From positions 1 to 64,000 of the forward strand of contig CAJPFH010000035.1 in the NCBI GenBank assembly GCA_905339165.1: a stretch of DNA of 64,000 bases, written 5' to 3'. This document shows, piece after piece, positions 46,434 through 54,794 of the stretch (the stretch's first letter is position 1; each line of letters opens with the position of its first letter). Under the pieces are notes generated by a model. The model worked only from the letters and a program-made list of their open reading frames with translations. It did no database searches and was not told the origin of the DNA. Position numbers and translations under genes: made by a program. The DNA is from Flavobacteriales bacterium. GTDB lineage: Bacteria; Bacteroidota; Bacteroidia; Flavobacteriales_E; Vicingaceae.

Positions 46434-47207
46434 TTAATCAAAACGAAGATGGCGAACGCTGGTGCCTTTATCGCGTATTTCTTTGAGCGAATCGATGCCA
46501 ATTTTAATGTGTTCAATGGCAAAATCGGTGGTAACCTGCTCATCACTTTTAGAGGTTTTTACTCCTTCCGGAATCATGGGTTGGTCGGAAACTAATAACA
46601 GCGAACCGCTGGGGATATGATTTTTAAACCCCACGGTAAAAATGGTAGCGGTTTCCATATCTATGGCCATGCATCGTATTTTTCGTAGGTATTCTTTAAA
46701 TTCTTCATCGTATTCCCATACCCTTCGGTTGGTAGAATAAACGGTTCCTGTCCAATAATCTCGTTCGTAATTTCTGATGGTGGTAGAAACGGCTCTTTGT
46801 AATGTAAAAGCAGGTAGTGCGGGCACTTCGGGAGGCAAATAATCACCCGATGTGCCTTCGCCCCGAATGGCTGCAATGGGTAGAATGTAATCGCCAATTT
46901 TATTTTTCTTTTTTAATCCACCGCATTTCCCAAGCAATAAGCAGGCATCGATGTTTATAGCAGAGAGTAAATCCATGATGGTAGCTGCATTGGGACTTCC
47001 CATGGTAAAGTTAATCATGGTAATGCCTTCTGAAGTTGCACAAGGCATGGGTTTTTCGGCATTTTTAATTTGAGCTCCTGTTATTTCGCAAAATAGTTTA
47101 AGGTAGTTTCCGAAGTTCGTTAAAAGAATATAGTTTCCAAATTCTTCCAAAGCCATACCGGTATAGCGAGGAAGCCAATCTTGTACAATTTCTTCTTTGG
47201 TTATCAT
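46434..47207 (-). CDS. amn: AMP nucleosidase
   Basis: 257 aa, the short Bacteroidota form. It cleaves AMP to adenine and ribose-5-phosphate. The nucleoside phosphorylase-like fold shows ITMINFTMGSPNAATIMDLL, LLLGKCGGLKKKNKIGDYILP and the active-site segment CMAIDMETATIFTVGF followed by LLLVSDQPM with the catalytic Asp. It overlaps the preceding vWA gene by 4 bases (ATGA), so translation is coupled. Confidence 0.92.
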   Translation of the reverse strand: MITKEEIVQDWLPRYTGMALEEFGNYILLTNFGNYLKLFCEITGAQIKNAEKPMPCATSEGITMINFTMGSPNAATIMDLLSAINIDACLLLGKCGGLKKKNKIGDYILPIAAIRGEGTSGDYLPPEVPALPAFTLQRAVSTTIRNYERDYWTGTVYSTNRRVWEYDEEFKEYLRKIRCMAIDMETATIFTVGFKNHIPSGSLLLVSDQPMIPEGVKTSKSDEQVTTDFAIEHIKIGIDSLKEIRDKGTSVRHLRFD

Positions 47208-48844
47208 GGATTTCTTTTTTTTAATACCTGCTCGAATTTATTTTGTTGCAATATGTAATACATTCCCTCTATTTCTATCTCATCTCCATTGGCTAATTTA
47301 TGCAAGTTTACAATATCTTGATTTGCGGTATGCACACTTCCTTTTGTAGCCCTCGCCAAATTTAGATAGTGTGTATTGATTCCAAAATGAGTACCGCACA
47401 ATAATATATGTACAGGGTGGATAACTTGATTGGTCAACGATAAATCGCGAGGGGTGGCAAAATTATCGGCTATCATTAAAATATTTGTACAATCGGGGCA
47501 CTTCGCAGTTGCATTTAAAATGGCTTCAATGTTGTTTTCTTCTCTGTCGCCCCCTCCTCCATGAGCCATGGCAAATTTCATATTGTTTTTTAGCGTTTCA
47601 TAGCCTAAATAATTTCCGGTATAAACTCCACCTACATTGCCTGTTTTCTTTTCTCTGTCGGGCTTATTATCTCCATCGTTGAAAAACGCAACCATTTTTA
47701 CTTTAGGTGAAAATGGTTTTTCGTTTTCTTTATACCACAATAAAACCTGTGCTAAATAAGGGTACATACTTCCGGTTACATCTACGGCTACAAGCAAATG
47801 ATTCCATTCTGTATTTCGTTCTAAAATGCGGAAAACCGAAGAATCTGGCAAGGTAAGTTTTACTTCCTTTGCTGTAATCACAGGAGTTTCTTTTATGGGC
47901 ACCATCGTTAATCCCTGATTAAGCATCAGGTATTCTGCATAATCAAATCCATCGTTTTCTTTTAGTAAACTTTGAGCTACTTCTACTTTTCCGCTTTCGT
48001 AAAATTTAAGGGGCAGCACAAAGGTTGAAGAAGTATTTCTTCCGTTTAATAATGCAGGTTTCCATAATGGCATTTTTTTTATCATTTCTACTACTACGCT
48101 ATCGTAATGGGTGTTGCTTCCGTTTACCAATTGCACATCGCTTATTTTGCCGTTTTCATTTACCGTAAAAGAAGTGAGGATAATGCCTTTTATTCTGGTG
48201 TTACTGTTTTTTTCAGGATAGTTTATATTTTCTTTTATATGATTGTTTAAGGCCGTTTTTCCGCCATTAAATTCGGCCAACATATCTACATGAGCCATTT
48301 TAAATTTGCCTTGTTTTACAAAAACATCTTCAGTAACCTGAGAAGTTTTTTCTCCAAGCAGCCTCTCTAAATATTCTACTTCCCTCTTTGCTTCTTCTAA
48401 GGTGGCTTCAGATCGAAAATGAATAACAAATCCATGAAAATAATTTTTTCCATCGGCCGGAGAAACGCAGGCTGTTTGAGCCGTAAACACCCATTCAATA
48501 GTATTTTCTGTAAACAGAAAAGGGGCTGCTTTTCTTAACTTTTCAAGCCGGTTGTAATTTAATTCTGTTTGATTAAATTTTTCGGATAACTTGTAAGTAG
48601 TATAAACTAATTCTATTTGAGTAATGGTTTTCTTTTTAAGTATATCTTTGTTTACAGAACTAATGATTACAGGTGATGCAAATGGGGTTTGAATGTATAT
48701 TTTGTTTCCATTTTTTTTATCCTGCACTAATTGAGGTATAAATTGTTGATGAGCATTTTCTATGATAAACGAAGACGGAATAGTGAATGCAAACATCTGT
48801 TCGGATAAAACAAAAATAAAAACACTGATAAAAAAATAGTTCAT
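47204..48844 (-). CDS. Exported protein joining a TonB C-terminal domain to a vWA domain
   Basis: 546 aa. Signal peptide ~1-20 (MNYFFISVFIFVLSEQMFA, cut before FTIPS). Residues ~100-165 are an unrecognised region, ~200-290 a TonB/TolA C-terminal-type domain (INYPEKNSNTRIKGIILTSFTVNENGKISDV ... LWKPALLNGR pattern), and ~345-530 a von Willebrand A fold with an intact MIDAS start Asp355 (VDVTGSMYPYL) and later ADNFATPRD. TonB-C domains in Bacteroidota also occur in proteins unrelated to receptor energising. Function unknown. First gene of the minus-strand run with amn and holA; its start codon shares bases with that of the divergent gene. Confidence 0.82.
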   Translation of the reverse strand: MNYFFISVFIFVLSEQMFAFTIPSSFIIENAHQQFIPQLVQDKKNGNKIYIQTPFASPVIISSVNKDILKKKTITQIELVYTTYKLSEKFNQTELNYNRLEKLRKAAPFLFTENTIEWVFTAQTACVSPADGKNYFHGFVIHFRSEATLEEAKREVEYLERLLGEKTSQVTEDVFVKQGKFKMAHVDMLAEFNGGKTALNNHIKENINYPEKNSNTRIKGIILTSFTVNENGKISDVQLVNGSNTHYDSVVVEMIKKMPLWKPALLNGRNTSSTFVLPLKFYESGKVEVAQSLLKENDGFDYAEYLMLNQGLTMVPIKETPVITAKEVKLTLPDSSVFRILERNTEWNHLLVAVDVTGSMYPYLAQVLLWYKENEKPFSPKVKMVAFFNDGDNKPDREKKTGNVGGVYTGNYLGYETLKNNMKFAMAHGGGGDREENNIEAILNATAKCPDCTNILMIADNFATPRDLSLTNQVIHPVHILLCGTHFGINTHYLNLARATKGSVHTANQDIVNLHKLANGDEIEIEGMYYILQQNKFEQVLKKRNP

Positions 48845-49298
48845 GCTGCAATTAAATTTTCCTTCATATAATTTTCAATTAACCAACACTCAAGAGGGAC
48901 TAAAAATTTTTGATCGTACTAGAAAAAAACAGGTATTACTTACCCCCGAAGAATGGGTAAGGCAACACTTAATAGAATTTCTTGTAAACGAAAAAAAAAT
49001 TCCACGAACACTTATTGGTGTTGAAATCGGGCTAAAGTTAAACACTTTATACAAAAGGGCTGATGTAATTGCATATAATCGAAATAAAACACCCCTTTTA
49101 ATCGTAGAGTGTAAGGCCCCTTTTGTAGAAATTTCGCAACAAACATTCGATCAAATTGCTACTTACAATATGGTTTTAAATGTTCCGTACTTAATGGTGA
49201 GTAACGGCCTGTCTCATTTCTGCTGTATAATGGATCATAAAAACAAGAAATATACTTTTTTAGAAGAAATTCCAAACTACTCCCAACTTTGTTTATAG
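48843..49298 (+). CDS. HsdR-N-like (type I restriction N-terminal-like) small protein
   Basis: 151 aa. Family landmarks: a short N-terminal LNFPSYNFQLTNTQEGLKIFD, then RKKQVLLTPEEWVRQHLIEFLV, and the PD-(D/E)xK-type nuclease core RADVIAYNRNKTPLLIVECKAP, with Asp and Glu-x-Lys. It is a stand-alone relative of the HsdR N-terminal nuclease domain common in Bacteroidota and not part of a restriction system here (no hsdM or hsdS nearby). Role unknown. The ATG overlaps the start of the divergent vWA gene. Confidence 0.87.
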   Translation: MLQLNFPSYNFQLTNTQEGLKIFDRTRKKQVLLTPEEWVRQHLIEFLVNEKKIPRTLIGVEIGLKLNTLYKRADVIAYNRNKTPLLIVECKAPFVEISQQTFDQIATYNMVLNVPYLMVSNGLSHFCCIMDHKNKKYTFLEEIPNYSQLCL

Positions 49299-49333
49299 AA
49301 ATACTATGTTTAACTTAGTGTAAAGTTTTTAGC

Positions 49334-51685
49334 ATGCCCTCGTTTCTATTTTTTCTTTTTTTGATTTTTTGCAGCAACATTTTGTTTTCTCAAACATGCG
49401 AGAAAATAAACTTATCGTTACACTATTTTATTCGTTCCCATTCGCCCGAAAAAATGGTAACTATTCCCGTAAAACTATCTCACTCTTCGCTTTTAAACGA
49501 ACTTCCTCTTTACGATGCAAAAGCCGGGATTTCGGCTCAAGGCTGGCATTATATTCATCTTCCTACCGGAAAAATTGAAGCCCTTGCCAAAGACCCTAGA
49601 ATTGAAAAAATATATTTTACTTCTGCCCAAGGAAGCGTGTTGAACGATACCATGGTAATTAATAATAACGTATTAGCCGTACACAACGGAAACGCCCCGC
49701 TCAATAAAACGTACAAAGGGAAAGATATTGTAATGGGTATGATAGATACCGGCATAGAAATAAATCACCCCGATTTTAAAAACACTGATGGCTCTACGCG
49801 TATTGTTAAGTTATGGGATCATACACAAGCCTATGATGGAATAAACCCTTACGGATACGGACGTATATGGGATTCTACCGAAATCAATTCGGGCTTATGC
49901 ACCCACGATGACCAAGCCCAATACTACGGACATGGATCTATCGTTACAGGAATTGCTGCAGGAAACGGAAATGCTGTTGGAAAATTTGGAGGCGTAGCTC
50001 CACAAGCGGATATTGTAGCCGTAGCCCTCGATTTTAATTCGCCCAATTGGGAAATGAATGTTGCCGAAGCCACTCACTTTATATACGCTACAGCCGATTC
50101 CCTGCAAAAGCCCTGTGCAATTAATGCCAGCGTGGGCACCTATTCCGGTTCGCACGATGGTACTGACCCGGGAGCACTCGTTATTGACAGTTTAATAAAG
50201 GCTGCTAACGGCAGAGCTTTTGTATGTGCGGCCGGAAATGCCGGACATGTTTTTTACCATCTTGGTTACTCCGTTACTTCCGATACTAATTTTACCTGGT
50301 TTCAGGTTAACAATGGTTCTACCGTAATGGGTGTACCCGGGGTTGCATTTGAACTTTGGGCCGATACGCTCGATTTTAATAATGTGCAATTCGCGTTGGG
50401 TGCCGATCAAGTCTCGCCCACGTATAGTTTTAGGGGAAGAACAAATTTCGATAACATTAAAAACCGCTTAAACATTACGTATAACGATACCATTAAAAAT
50501 AATATGGGGCAAAAAATAGCTCACCTACAAACCTGGGCTGAAACTTTTGGAGATAAATATTTTTTACAAGTTTTTATTCCACAGCCCGATTCGAATCAAT
50601 ATGCTTTCCGCTTAGAACTTACGGGCAACGGCCAATTCGATATTTGGTCGGACAATTGGTTGGGCTTTGCCAAAATGACCAAAAGCGGATTACCTAATCC
50701 CGGACAGTTTCCGCCCATTGTTTATTACAAAGAGCCCGATACACTCAAAACCATTGTGGGAAGTTTTAGCTGCTTGCCCTCTACCATTACGGTTGCCAAT
50801 TATACTAACCGGAGCACCTATTTAGACTATAATAACACGCTGCAAACAATGGCTTATACTCCCGGTGCAAAATCGGCTACTTCCAGCATTGGACCTAGTC
50901 GTATAGGTTTACAAAAACCCGACATTGCGGCTTCGGGCGATATTACCCTTAGCAGCAGCCGACTGGCAACAGTAGCAGCAATGATAATTGCCGAACCTTT
51001 TAAAGTAGCACAAGGCGGAATGCATAACCGCAATGGTGGAACCTCGCTGGCATCACCTGTGGTAGCCGGAACAGCCGCACTGTATTTAGAAAAATGCCCT
51101 CATGCAAACTGGCTGGAAATAAAACAAGCTATTACCGGAACAGCCAAAACAGATGGTTTTACAGGCTTTGTTCCCAATTACTCTTGGGGTGCAGGAAAAA
51201 TAGATGCGATGGCCACTTTAAGCAGTTCGCTGTTCAATATAAATATTACTCTTTCTAACGATACGCTTTATGCCACACAGGGCTATGTTTCTTACCAATG
51301 GTATATAAACGGCAATTTTATTCCGGGTGCCACCCAAGTTTTTTATAAATTTTCTCAACCTGGTTTTTATACCGTAGAAGCCATTAATAACAGTGGTTGC
51401 AGCAGCTCTTCGGCAAGTTTTCCGGTTGGATTAAATGAAAATAAAGCCCATTCGAGCATTAAAATATTTCCGAATCCGGCAAACAATACCTTACTGATAG
51501 ATGTTGAAGATAAAACAAATTATCTGTTCGAAATGTACGATTTACTCGGAAACATACAATTAAAAACATCTTTTAATGCTTCTGTAAGTATTGATATATC
51601 GGCACTGGCAGAAGGGGTTTATTTTGTAAAAGTGTTTTCTGAGAACAAAAAAATAGATTTCACCTACAAAATAATGAAAGAATAA
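49334..51685 (+). CDS. Secreted S8 subtilase with T9SS tail
   Basis: 783 aa. Signal peptide ~1-20 (cut before TCEKIN). Residues ~25-120 act as propeptide. The catalytic domain holds Asp138 (MGMIDTGIEINHP), His200 (YYGHGSIVTGIAAG) and Ser571 (NGGTSLASPVVAG); the ~250 residues between the oxyanion-hole region (VCAAGNAGHVFYH, ~290) and the Ser carry a large beta-rich insertion. A C-terminal Ig-like unit (YQWYINGNFIPGATQ) precedes a type A T9SS tail (KIFPNPANNTLLIDV ... LAEGVYFVKVF). Extracellular protease, unrelated in detail to the other subtilase of this window. Confidence 0.93.
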   Translation: MPSFLFFLFLIFCSNILFSQTCEKINLSLHYFIRSHSPEKMVTIPVKLSHSSLLNELPLYDAKAGISAQGWHYIHLPTGKIEALAKDPRIEKIYFTSAQGSVLNDTMVINNNVLAVHNGNAPLNKTYKGKDIVMGMIDTGIEINHPDFKNTDGSTRIVKLWDHTQAYDGINPYGYGRIWDSTEINSGLCTHDDQAQYYGHGSIVTGIAAGNGNAVGKFGGVAPQADIVAVALDFNSPNWEMNVAEATHFIYATADSLQKPCAINASVGTYSGSHDGTDPGALVIDSLIKAANGRAFVCAAGNAGHVFYHLGYSVTSDTNFTWFQVNNGSTVMGVPGVAFELWADTLDFNNVQFALGADQVSPTYSFRGRTNFDNIKNRLNITYNDTIKNNMGQKIAHLQTWAETFGDKYFLQVFIPQPDSNQYAFRLELTGNGQFDIWSDNWLGFAKMTKSGLPNPGQFPPIVYYKEPDTLKTIVGSFSCLPSTITVANYTNRSTYLDYNNTLQTMAYTPGAKSATSSIGPSRIGLQKPDIAASGDITLSSSRLATVAAMIIAEPFKVAQGGMHNRNGGTSLASPVVAGTAALYLEKCPHANWLEIKQAITGTAKTDGFTGFVPNYSWGAGKIDAMATLSSSLFNINITLSNDTLYATQGYVSYQWYINGNFIPGATQVFYKFSQPGFYTVEAINNSGCSSSSASFPVGLNENKAHSSIKIFPNPANNTLLIDVEDKTNYLFEMYDLLGNIQLKTSFNASVSIDISALAEGVYFVKVFSENKKIDFTYKIMKE

Positions 51686-51686
51686 A

Positions 51687-51914
51687 ATGCGAGTTCTTGC
51701 CTCGGTTCCTCACCCACACTGCCTTGTAAGTATTTTCAGTTTCAACGAAAAATACATTGTAAAATTAGAGTTTGGAAACTGTGCCATAGAATATAAAATA
51801 AAAAACAGCGAGGTAAGCGGACTTGATGAAATAAAGAAAAAATTAACTCCCGAATTTATCGATTCCTTTGCCGATGTTTTTATGACTATTGGCAAGAAAT
51901 TTAAAAATGGTTAA
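51687..51914 (+). CDS. Small conserved Bacteroidota protein of unknown function
   Basis: 75 aa, starting one base after the subtilase stop. It opens with MRVLASVPHPHCLVSIFSFNE and continues with KYIVKLEFGNCAIEYKI and a C-terminal helix (LDEIKKKLTPEFIDSFADVFMTI). I recognise the pattern as a small, conserved, cytoplasmic Bacteroidota family with no known role. No signal peptide or TM segment. It may be cotranscribed with the protease by position only. Confidence 0.72.
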   Translation: MRVLASVPHPHCLVSIFSFNEKYIVKLEFGNCAIEYKIKNSEVSGLDEIKKKLTPEFIDSFADVFMTIGKKFKNG

Positions 51915-52086
51915 ACTGCTCTTTAATCAAAAATAATTGATGTATATTTCTCGTATTGAAAACGATTTTGGAATTGCAAGAAAAAATGAGCACGATAAAA
52001 ACGTATTTTACCTTAAATTAGATTTTTCATAAAAATAAGATATTAAAATGTATGGTACGAATTACGGATGGTTTTTTCATTTTTTT

Positions 52087-52191
52087 TGTAACACTTTTTT
52101 CAATTTGTTACACCAACATGGGGTATATTTTCGATAAAACAATTTGTTAATCGTCATAAATACAATTAATTATATTCTAAAAAGTGTTACA
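52087..52191. mobile_element. MITE-like element with 13-bp perfect terminal inverted repeats
   Basis: TGTAACACTTTTT at 52087-52099 is the exact reverse complement of 52179-52191, bounding 105 bp without coding capacity. The decamer GTTACACCAA also occurs twice in direct orientation, just inside the left end and across the right end. No clear target-site duplication was seen, so it may be a small non-autonomous transposon or a large regulatory fold. Confidence 0.45.
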
Positions 52192-52196
52192 CCAAA

Positions 52197-52340
52197 ATTT
52201 ATGAAAGAGTTGCAGAAGATTGTGCAATCCTTATCAATAAAGGGAATGCAGAAGATTTAAAATGCCAAAACAGAGATGATAAAATAACGAAAGCATTGAA
52301 AACACTGCGTTTTTTTAATCCATTTTCAGGGGTTTGAAAA
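52197..52340 (+). pseudogene. Possible decayed gene fragment
   Basis: An open stretch of about 47 codons beginning IYERVAEDCAILINKGNAED and continuing through DDKITKALKTLRFFNPF to a TGA has protein-like composition but no proper start; a stop lies shortly upstream. It may be the remnant of a gene disrupted next to the inverted-repeat element. I do not recognise a family. Confidence 0.25.
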
Positions 52341-52451
52341 AGGTAGAAATATTTTAAAGAGCTCTCCTCTATGAGTACGTATATTATATGCTTAAATTAA
52401 TTAATTTTTTATTTCAAATAAGTGAAATGGTTTAAAATTCACACTTTTTAT

Positions 52452-52459
52452 TATCTTTG
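52452..52459 (+). promoter_or_regulatory. -7 box TATCTTTG for the DUF5606 gene
   Basis: Full consensus match ending 21 bases before the ATG at 52481. The TTG inside it is in frame with the gene and would falsely look like the start. Confidence 0.65.
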
Positions 52460-52480
52460 ACCCTCTTAAAAAAAAGCATA

Positions 52481-53035
52481 ATGGACATTAGTGGTATTAT
52501 TTCAATTACCGGAAAACCCGGCTTATACAAGGTAATTTCTCAAACCAAAAACGGATTGCTTGTGGAATCTATTGATGACGGAAAACGCTATCCGGTTTTC
52601 GCTTCCGAAAAAGTTAGCTCACTCGAAGACATTAGTCTTTACACCAAAGGCGATGATATGCCCTTGAAAGAAGTATTTGAAAAAATATACGAAAAAACAG
52701 GAGGCAAAGAAGCCATCAATGCTAAATCTGAGCCCAATGAATTACGCAATTTCTTAGCCTCTGTGGTAGATTACGACCAAGAAAGAGTTTACAACTCCGA
52801 TGTAAAAAAACTACTGCAATGGTTCAACACCCTTATTTCTAAAGGCCTTTTAGATAAAAAAGTAGAACCAACAGCCGAAAACAGCGAAGAAACCAAAGCT
52901 GTAAAAGACCTCGTTAAAAAAGAAAATACCAAAAAAACGGTTGTAAAAAAAACAAGCGATAATGCCAAAATAAAAACATCAACCGCTAAAAAAGGCGGAT
53001 CTGTTAAATCTGTTACTCCTCGTAAGGCAGGTTGA
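52481..53035 (+). CDS. DUF5606 family protein
   Basis: 184 aa from the ATG at 52481; a TTG eight codons upstream lies inside the promoter box. Residues ~1-75 match DUF5606 (MDISGIISITGKPGLYKVIS, KRYPVFASEKVSSLEDISLY), residues ~75-125 a helical segment (LRNFLASVVDYDQERVYNSD), followed by a Lys/Thr-rich basic tail (KKENTKKTVVKKTSDNAK) that could bind nucleic acid or be disordered. Function unknown; found widely in Bacteroidota. The M3 peptidase gene follows after 33 bases. Confidence 0.88.
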   Translation: MDISGIISITGKPGLYKVISQTKNGLLVESIDDGKRYPVFASEKVSSLEDISLYTKGDDMPLKEVFEKIYEKTGGKEAINAKSEPNELRNFLASVVDYDQERVYNSDVKKLLQWFNTLISKGLLDKKVEPTAENSEETKAVKDLVKKENTKKTVVKKTSDNAKIKTSTAKKGGSVKSVTPRKAG

Positions 53036-53068
53036 AATATTGCTTAGATTTTTAAAAAATAATTTTAT

Positions 53069-54787
53069 ATGAAAACGATAGCTATTCCTACAAGAAAGCA
53101 TAGAATATTTTTGCCTGATACATTGGAAATAGACAGTTGGCAAAAACTAGAAACCTATTTTCTTGATTTAGAAAAAAGAGAAATTAATAATCTAAACGAA
53201 TTAGAAATTTGGCTACAACATCGCAGTGAATTGGAAGCTGTACTGGAAGAAGACTTAGGGTGGCGGTACATAAAAATGAATATTGATACTACCAATAAGG
53301 AACTAGAAAACTCATTTCTCTTTTTTATAAACGAAATTCAACCCCACATTGCTCCGTACGAAGATAAATTTAACCGTAAACTTATCGACTCTCCGTTTAT
53401 TAAAAATTTAGATCAAAACCAGTATCGTATCTATCTGAGAAATGTAAAAAAAGAAATAGAAATTTTTCGCGATGAAAATATACCCCTATTAACCAAACTA
53501 CAAACCGAATCGCAAAAATTCGGTAGTATTTCGGCTGCAATGACGGTTACTCTTGATGAGGAAGAAATGACTCTGCAAAAAGCAGCCCGTTACCTAAAAC
53601 TAAACGAAAGAACAAAACGCGAAGAGGCTTATAGAAAAATTCAACAGAGAAGATTGCAAGACAAAACAGCCCTGAACCATTTATACACCGATTTAATTTC
53701 CATTCGCCATCAGGTAGCACAAAATGCCGGTTTTAAAAATTTCCGCGATTATATGTTTACCTCAATGGGGCGGTTCGATTATACAGTGCAAGACTGCTTT
53801 AACTTTCACTCAGCAGTAAAACAAAATATTATTCCAATAACCAACCAATTTGATGCAGAAAGAAAAGAAAAATTAAAACTAGAATCGCTACGCCCATGGG
53901 ATTTAGAAGTAGATACTTCCGGCAAAGAACCTCTTAAACCTTTTGAAAATGGAAACGATTTGTTAGAAAAAACCATACAATGTTTTACCAAACTTCGCCC
54001 CTACTTTGGCGAATGTTTGAGCATTATGAAAGAAATGGGGCATCTCGATTTAGAATCGAAAAAAGGAAAAGCTCCCGGAGGCTTTAACTATCCTCTCTAC
54101 GAAATTGGGGTTCCGTTTATATACATGAATGCCGTTGGTACGCATCGCGATTTGGTTACGATGGTTCACGAAGGCGGGCATGCCATTCATTCTTTTCTTA
54201 CTAAAGATTTAGAATTAACTCCTTTTAAAAGTTTTCCATCGGAAGTAGCTGAGCTGGCTTCTATGAGTATGGAATTACTCAGTATGGAACACTGGGATAT
54301 ATTCTTTGAAGATGAAGAAGAGTTAAAACGTGCAAAACGCGAACAATTACAAAAAGTATTAGAAACATTGCCTTGGGTTGCCACCATTGATAAATTTCAA
54401 CACTGGATTTACGAGAATCCAACACATTCGGTTGAAGAAAGGTACGCCACATGGAAAAACCTGATGAATGATTTTGGTAGTAACATCGTTGATTATTCCG
54501 GATTAGAAGAAGAATATGCCAATACCTGGCAAAAACAATTACATCTTTTCGAAGTACCTTTTTATTACATAGAATACGGCTTTGCTCAGTTGGGAGCTAT
54601 TGCCGTTTGGAGAAACTTTAAACAAAATAAAGAAAAAGCCTTAGACCAGTACATGGCCGCATTAAGTTTAGGTTACACAAAATCTATCGGAGAAATTTAT
54701 CAAACAGCCGGAATTCGATTTGACTTTTCGCCCGAATACGTGAAAGAACTTGCCGATTTTGTTAAAGCAGAACTCATAAAAATATAA
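53069..54787 (+). CDS. M3 family oligoendopeptidase
   Basis: 572 aa, without a signal peptide, so cytoplasmic. Zinc site HEGGH with His367, Glu368 and His371, and the second Glu in SEVAELASMSMELLS ~28 residues later, as in the M3/PepF family. The N-terminal part is helical, including RYIKMNIDTTNKELENS. It degrades short peptides. It is followed after 7 bases by the lipase-like gene and probably shares its transcript. Confidence 0.93.
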   Translation: MKTIAIPTRKHRIFLPDTLEIDSWQKLETYFLDLEKREINNLNELEIWLQHRSELEAVLEEDLGWRYIKMNIDTTNKELENSFLFFINEIQPHIAPYEDKFNRKLIDSPFIKNLDQNQYRIYLRNVKKEIEIFRDENIPLLTKLQTESQKFGSISAAMTVTLDEEEMTLQKAARYLKLNERTKREEAYRKIQQRRLQDKTALNHLYTDLISIRHQVAQNAGFKNFRDYMFTSMGRFDYTVQDCFNFHSAVKQNIIPITNQFDAERKEKLKLESLRPWDLEVDTSGKEPLKPFENGNDLLEKTIQCFTKLRPYFGECLSIMKEMGHLDLESKKGKAPGGFNYPLYEIGVPFIYMNAVGTHRDLVTMVHEGGHAIHSFLTKDLELTPFKSFPSEVAELASMSMELLSMEHWDIFFEDEEELKRAKREQLQKVLETLPWVATIDKFQHWIYENPTHSVEERYATWKNLMNDFGSNIVDYSGLEEEYANTWQKQLHLFEVPFYYIEYGFAQLGAIAVWRNFKQNKEKALDQYMAALSLGYTKSIGEIYQTAGIRFDFSPEYVKELADFVKAELIKI

Positions 54788-54794
54788 ACAAGCC

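Larger units (their letters stand above)
51915..52480. other. AT-rich gap of about 560 bases without an intact gene
   Basis: I find no credible gene. It holds the MITE-like element at 52087-52191, a short start-less open stretch at ~52197-52340 that could be a gene remnant, and the promoter of the DUF5606 gene at its end. The remaining sequence is A/T-rich and shows nothing I can name. Confidence 0.6.

Noticed and set aside
48843-49298. Restriction-modification system suggested by the HsdR-N-like protein
   Set aside because: No methylase or specificity subunit is nearby and the protein is only a stand-alone N-terminal-type domain found widely in this phylum.
49302-49322. Imperfect palindrome (ACTATGTTTAACTTAGT) before the second subtilase
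   Set aside because: The mirrored positions break at the inner A/T pairs; no other copy seen, so operator status is not supported.
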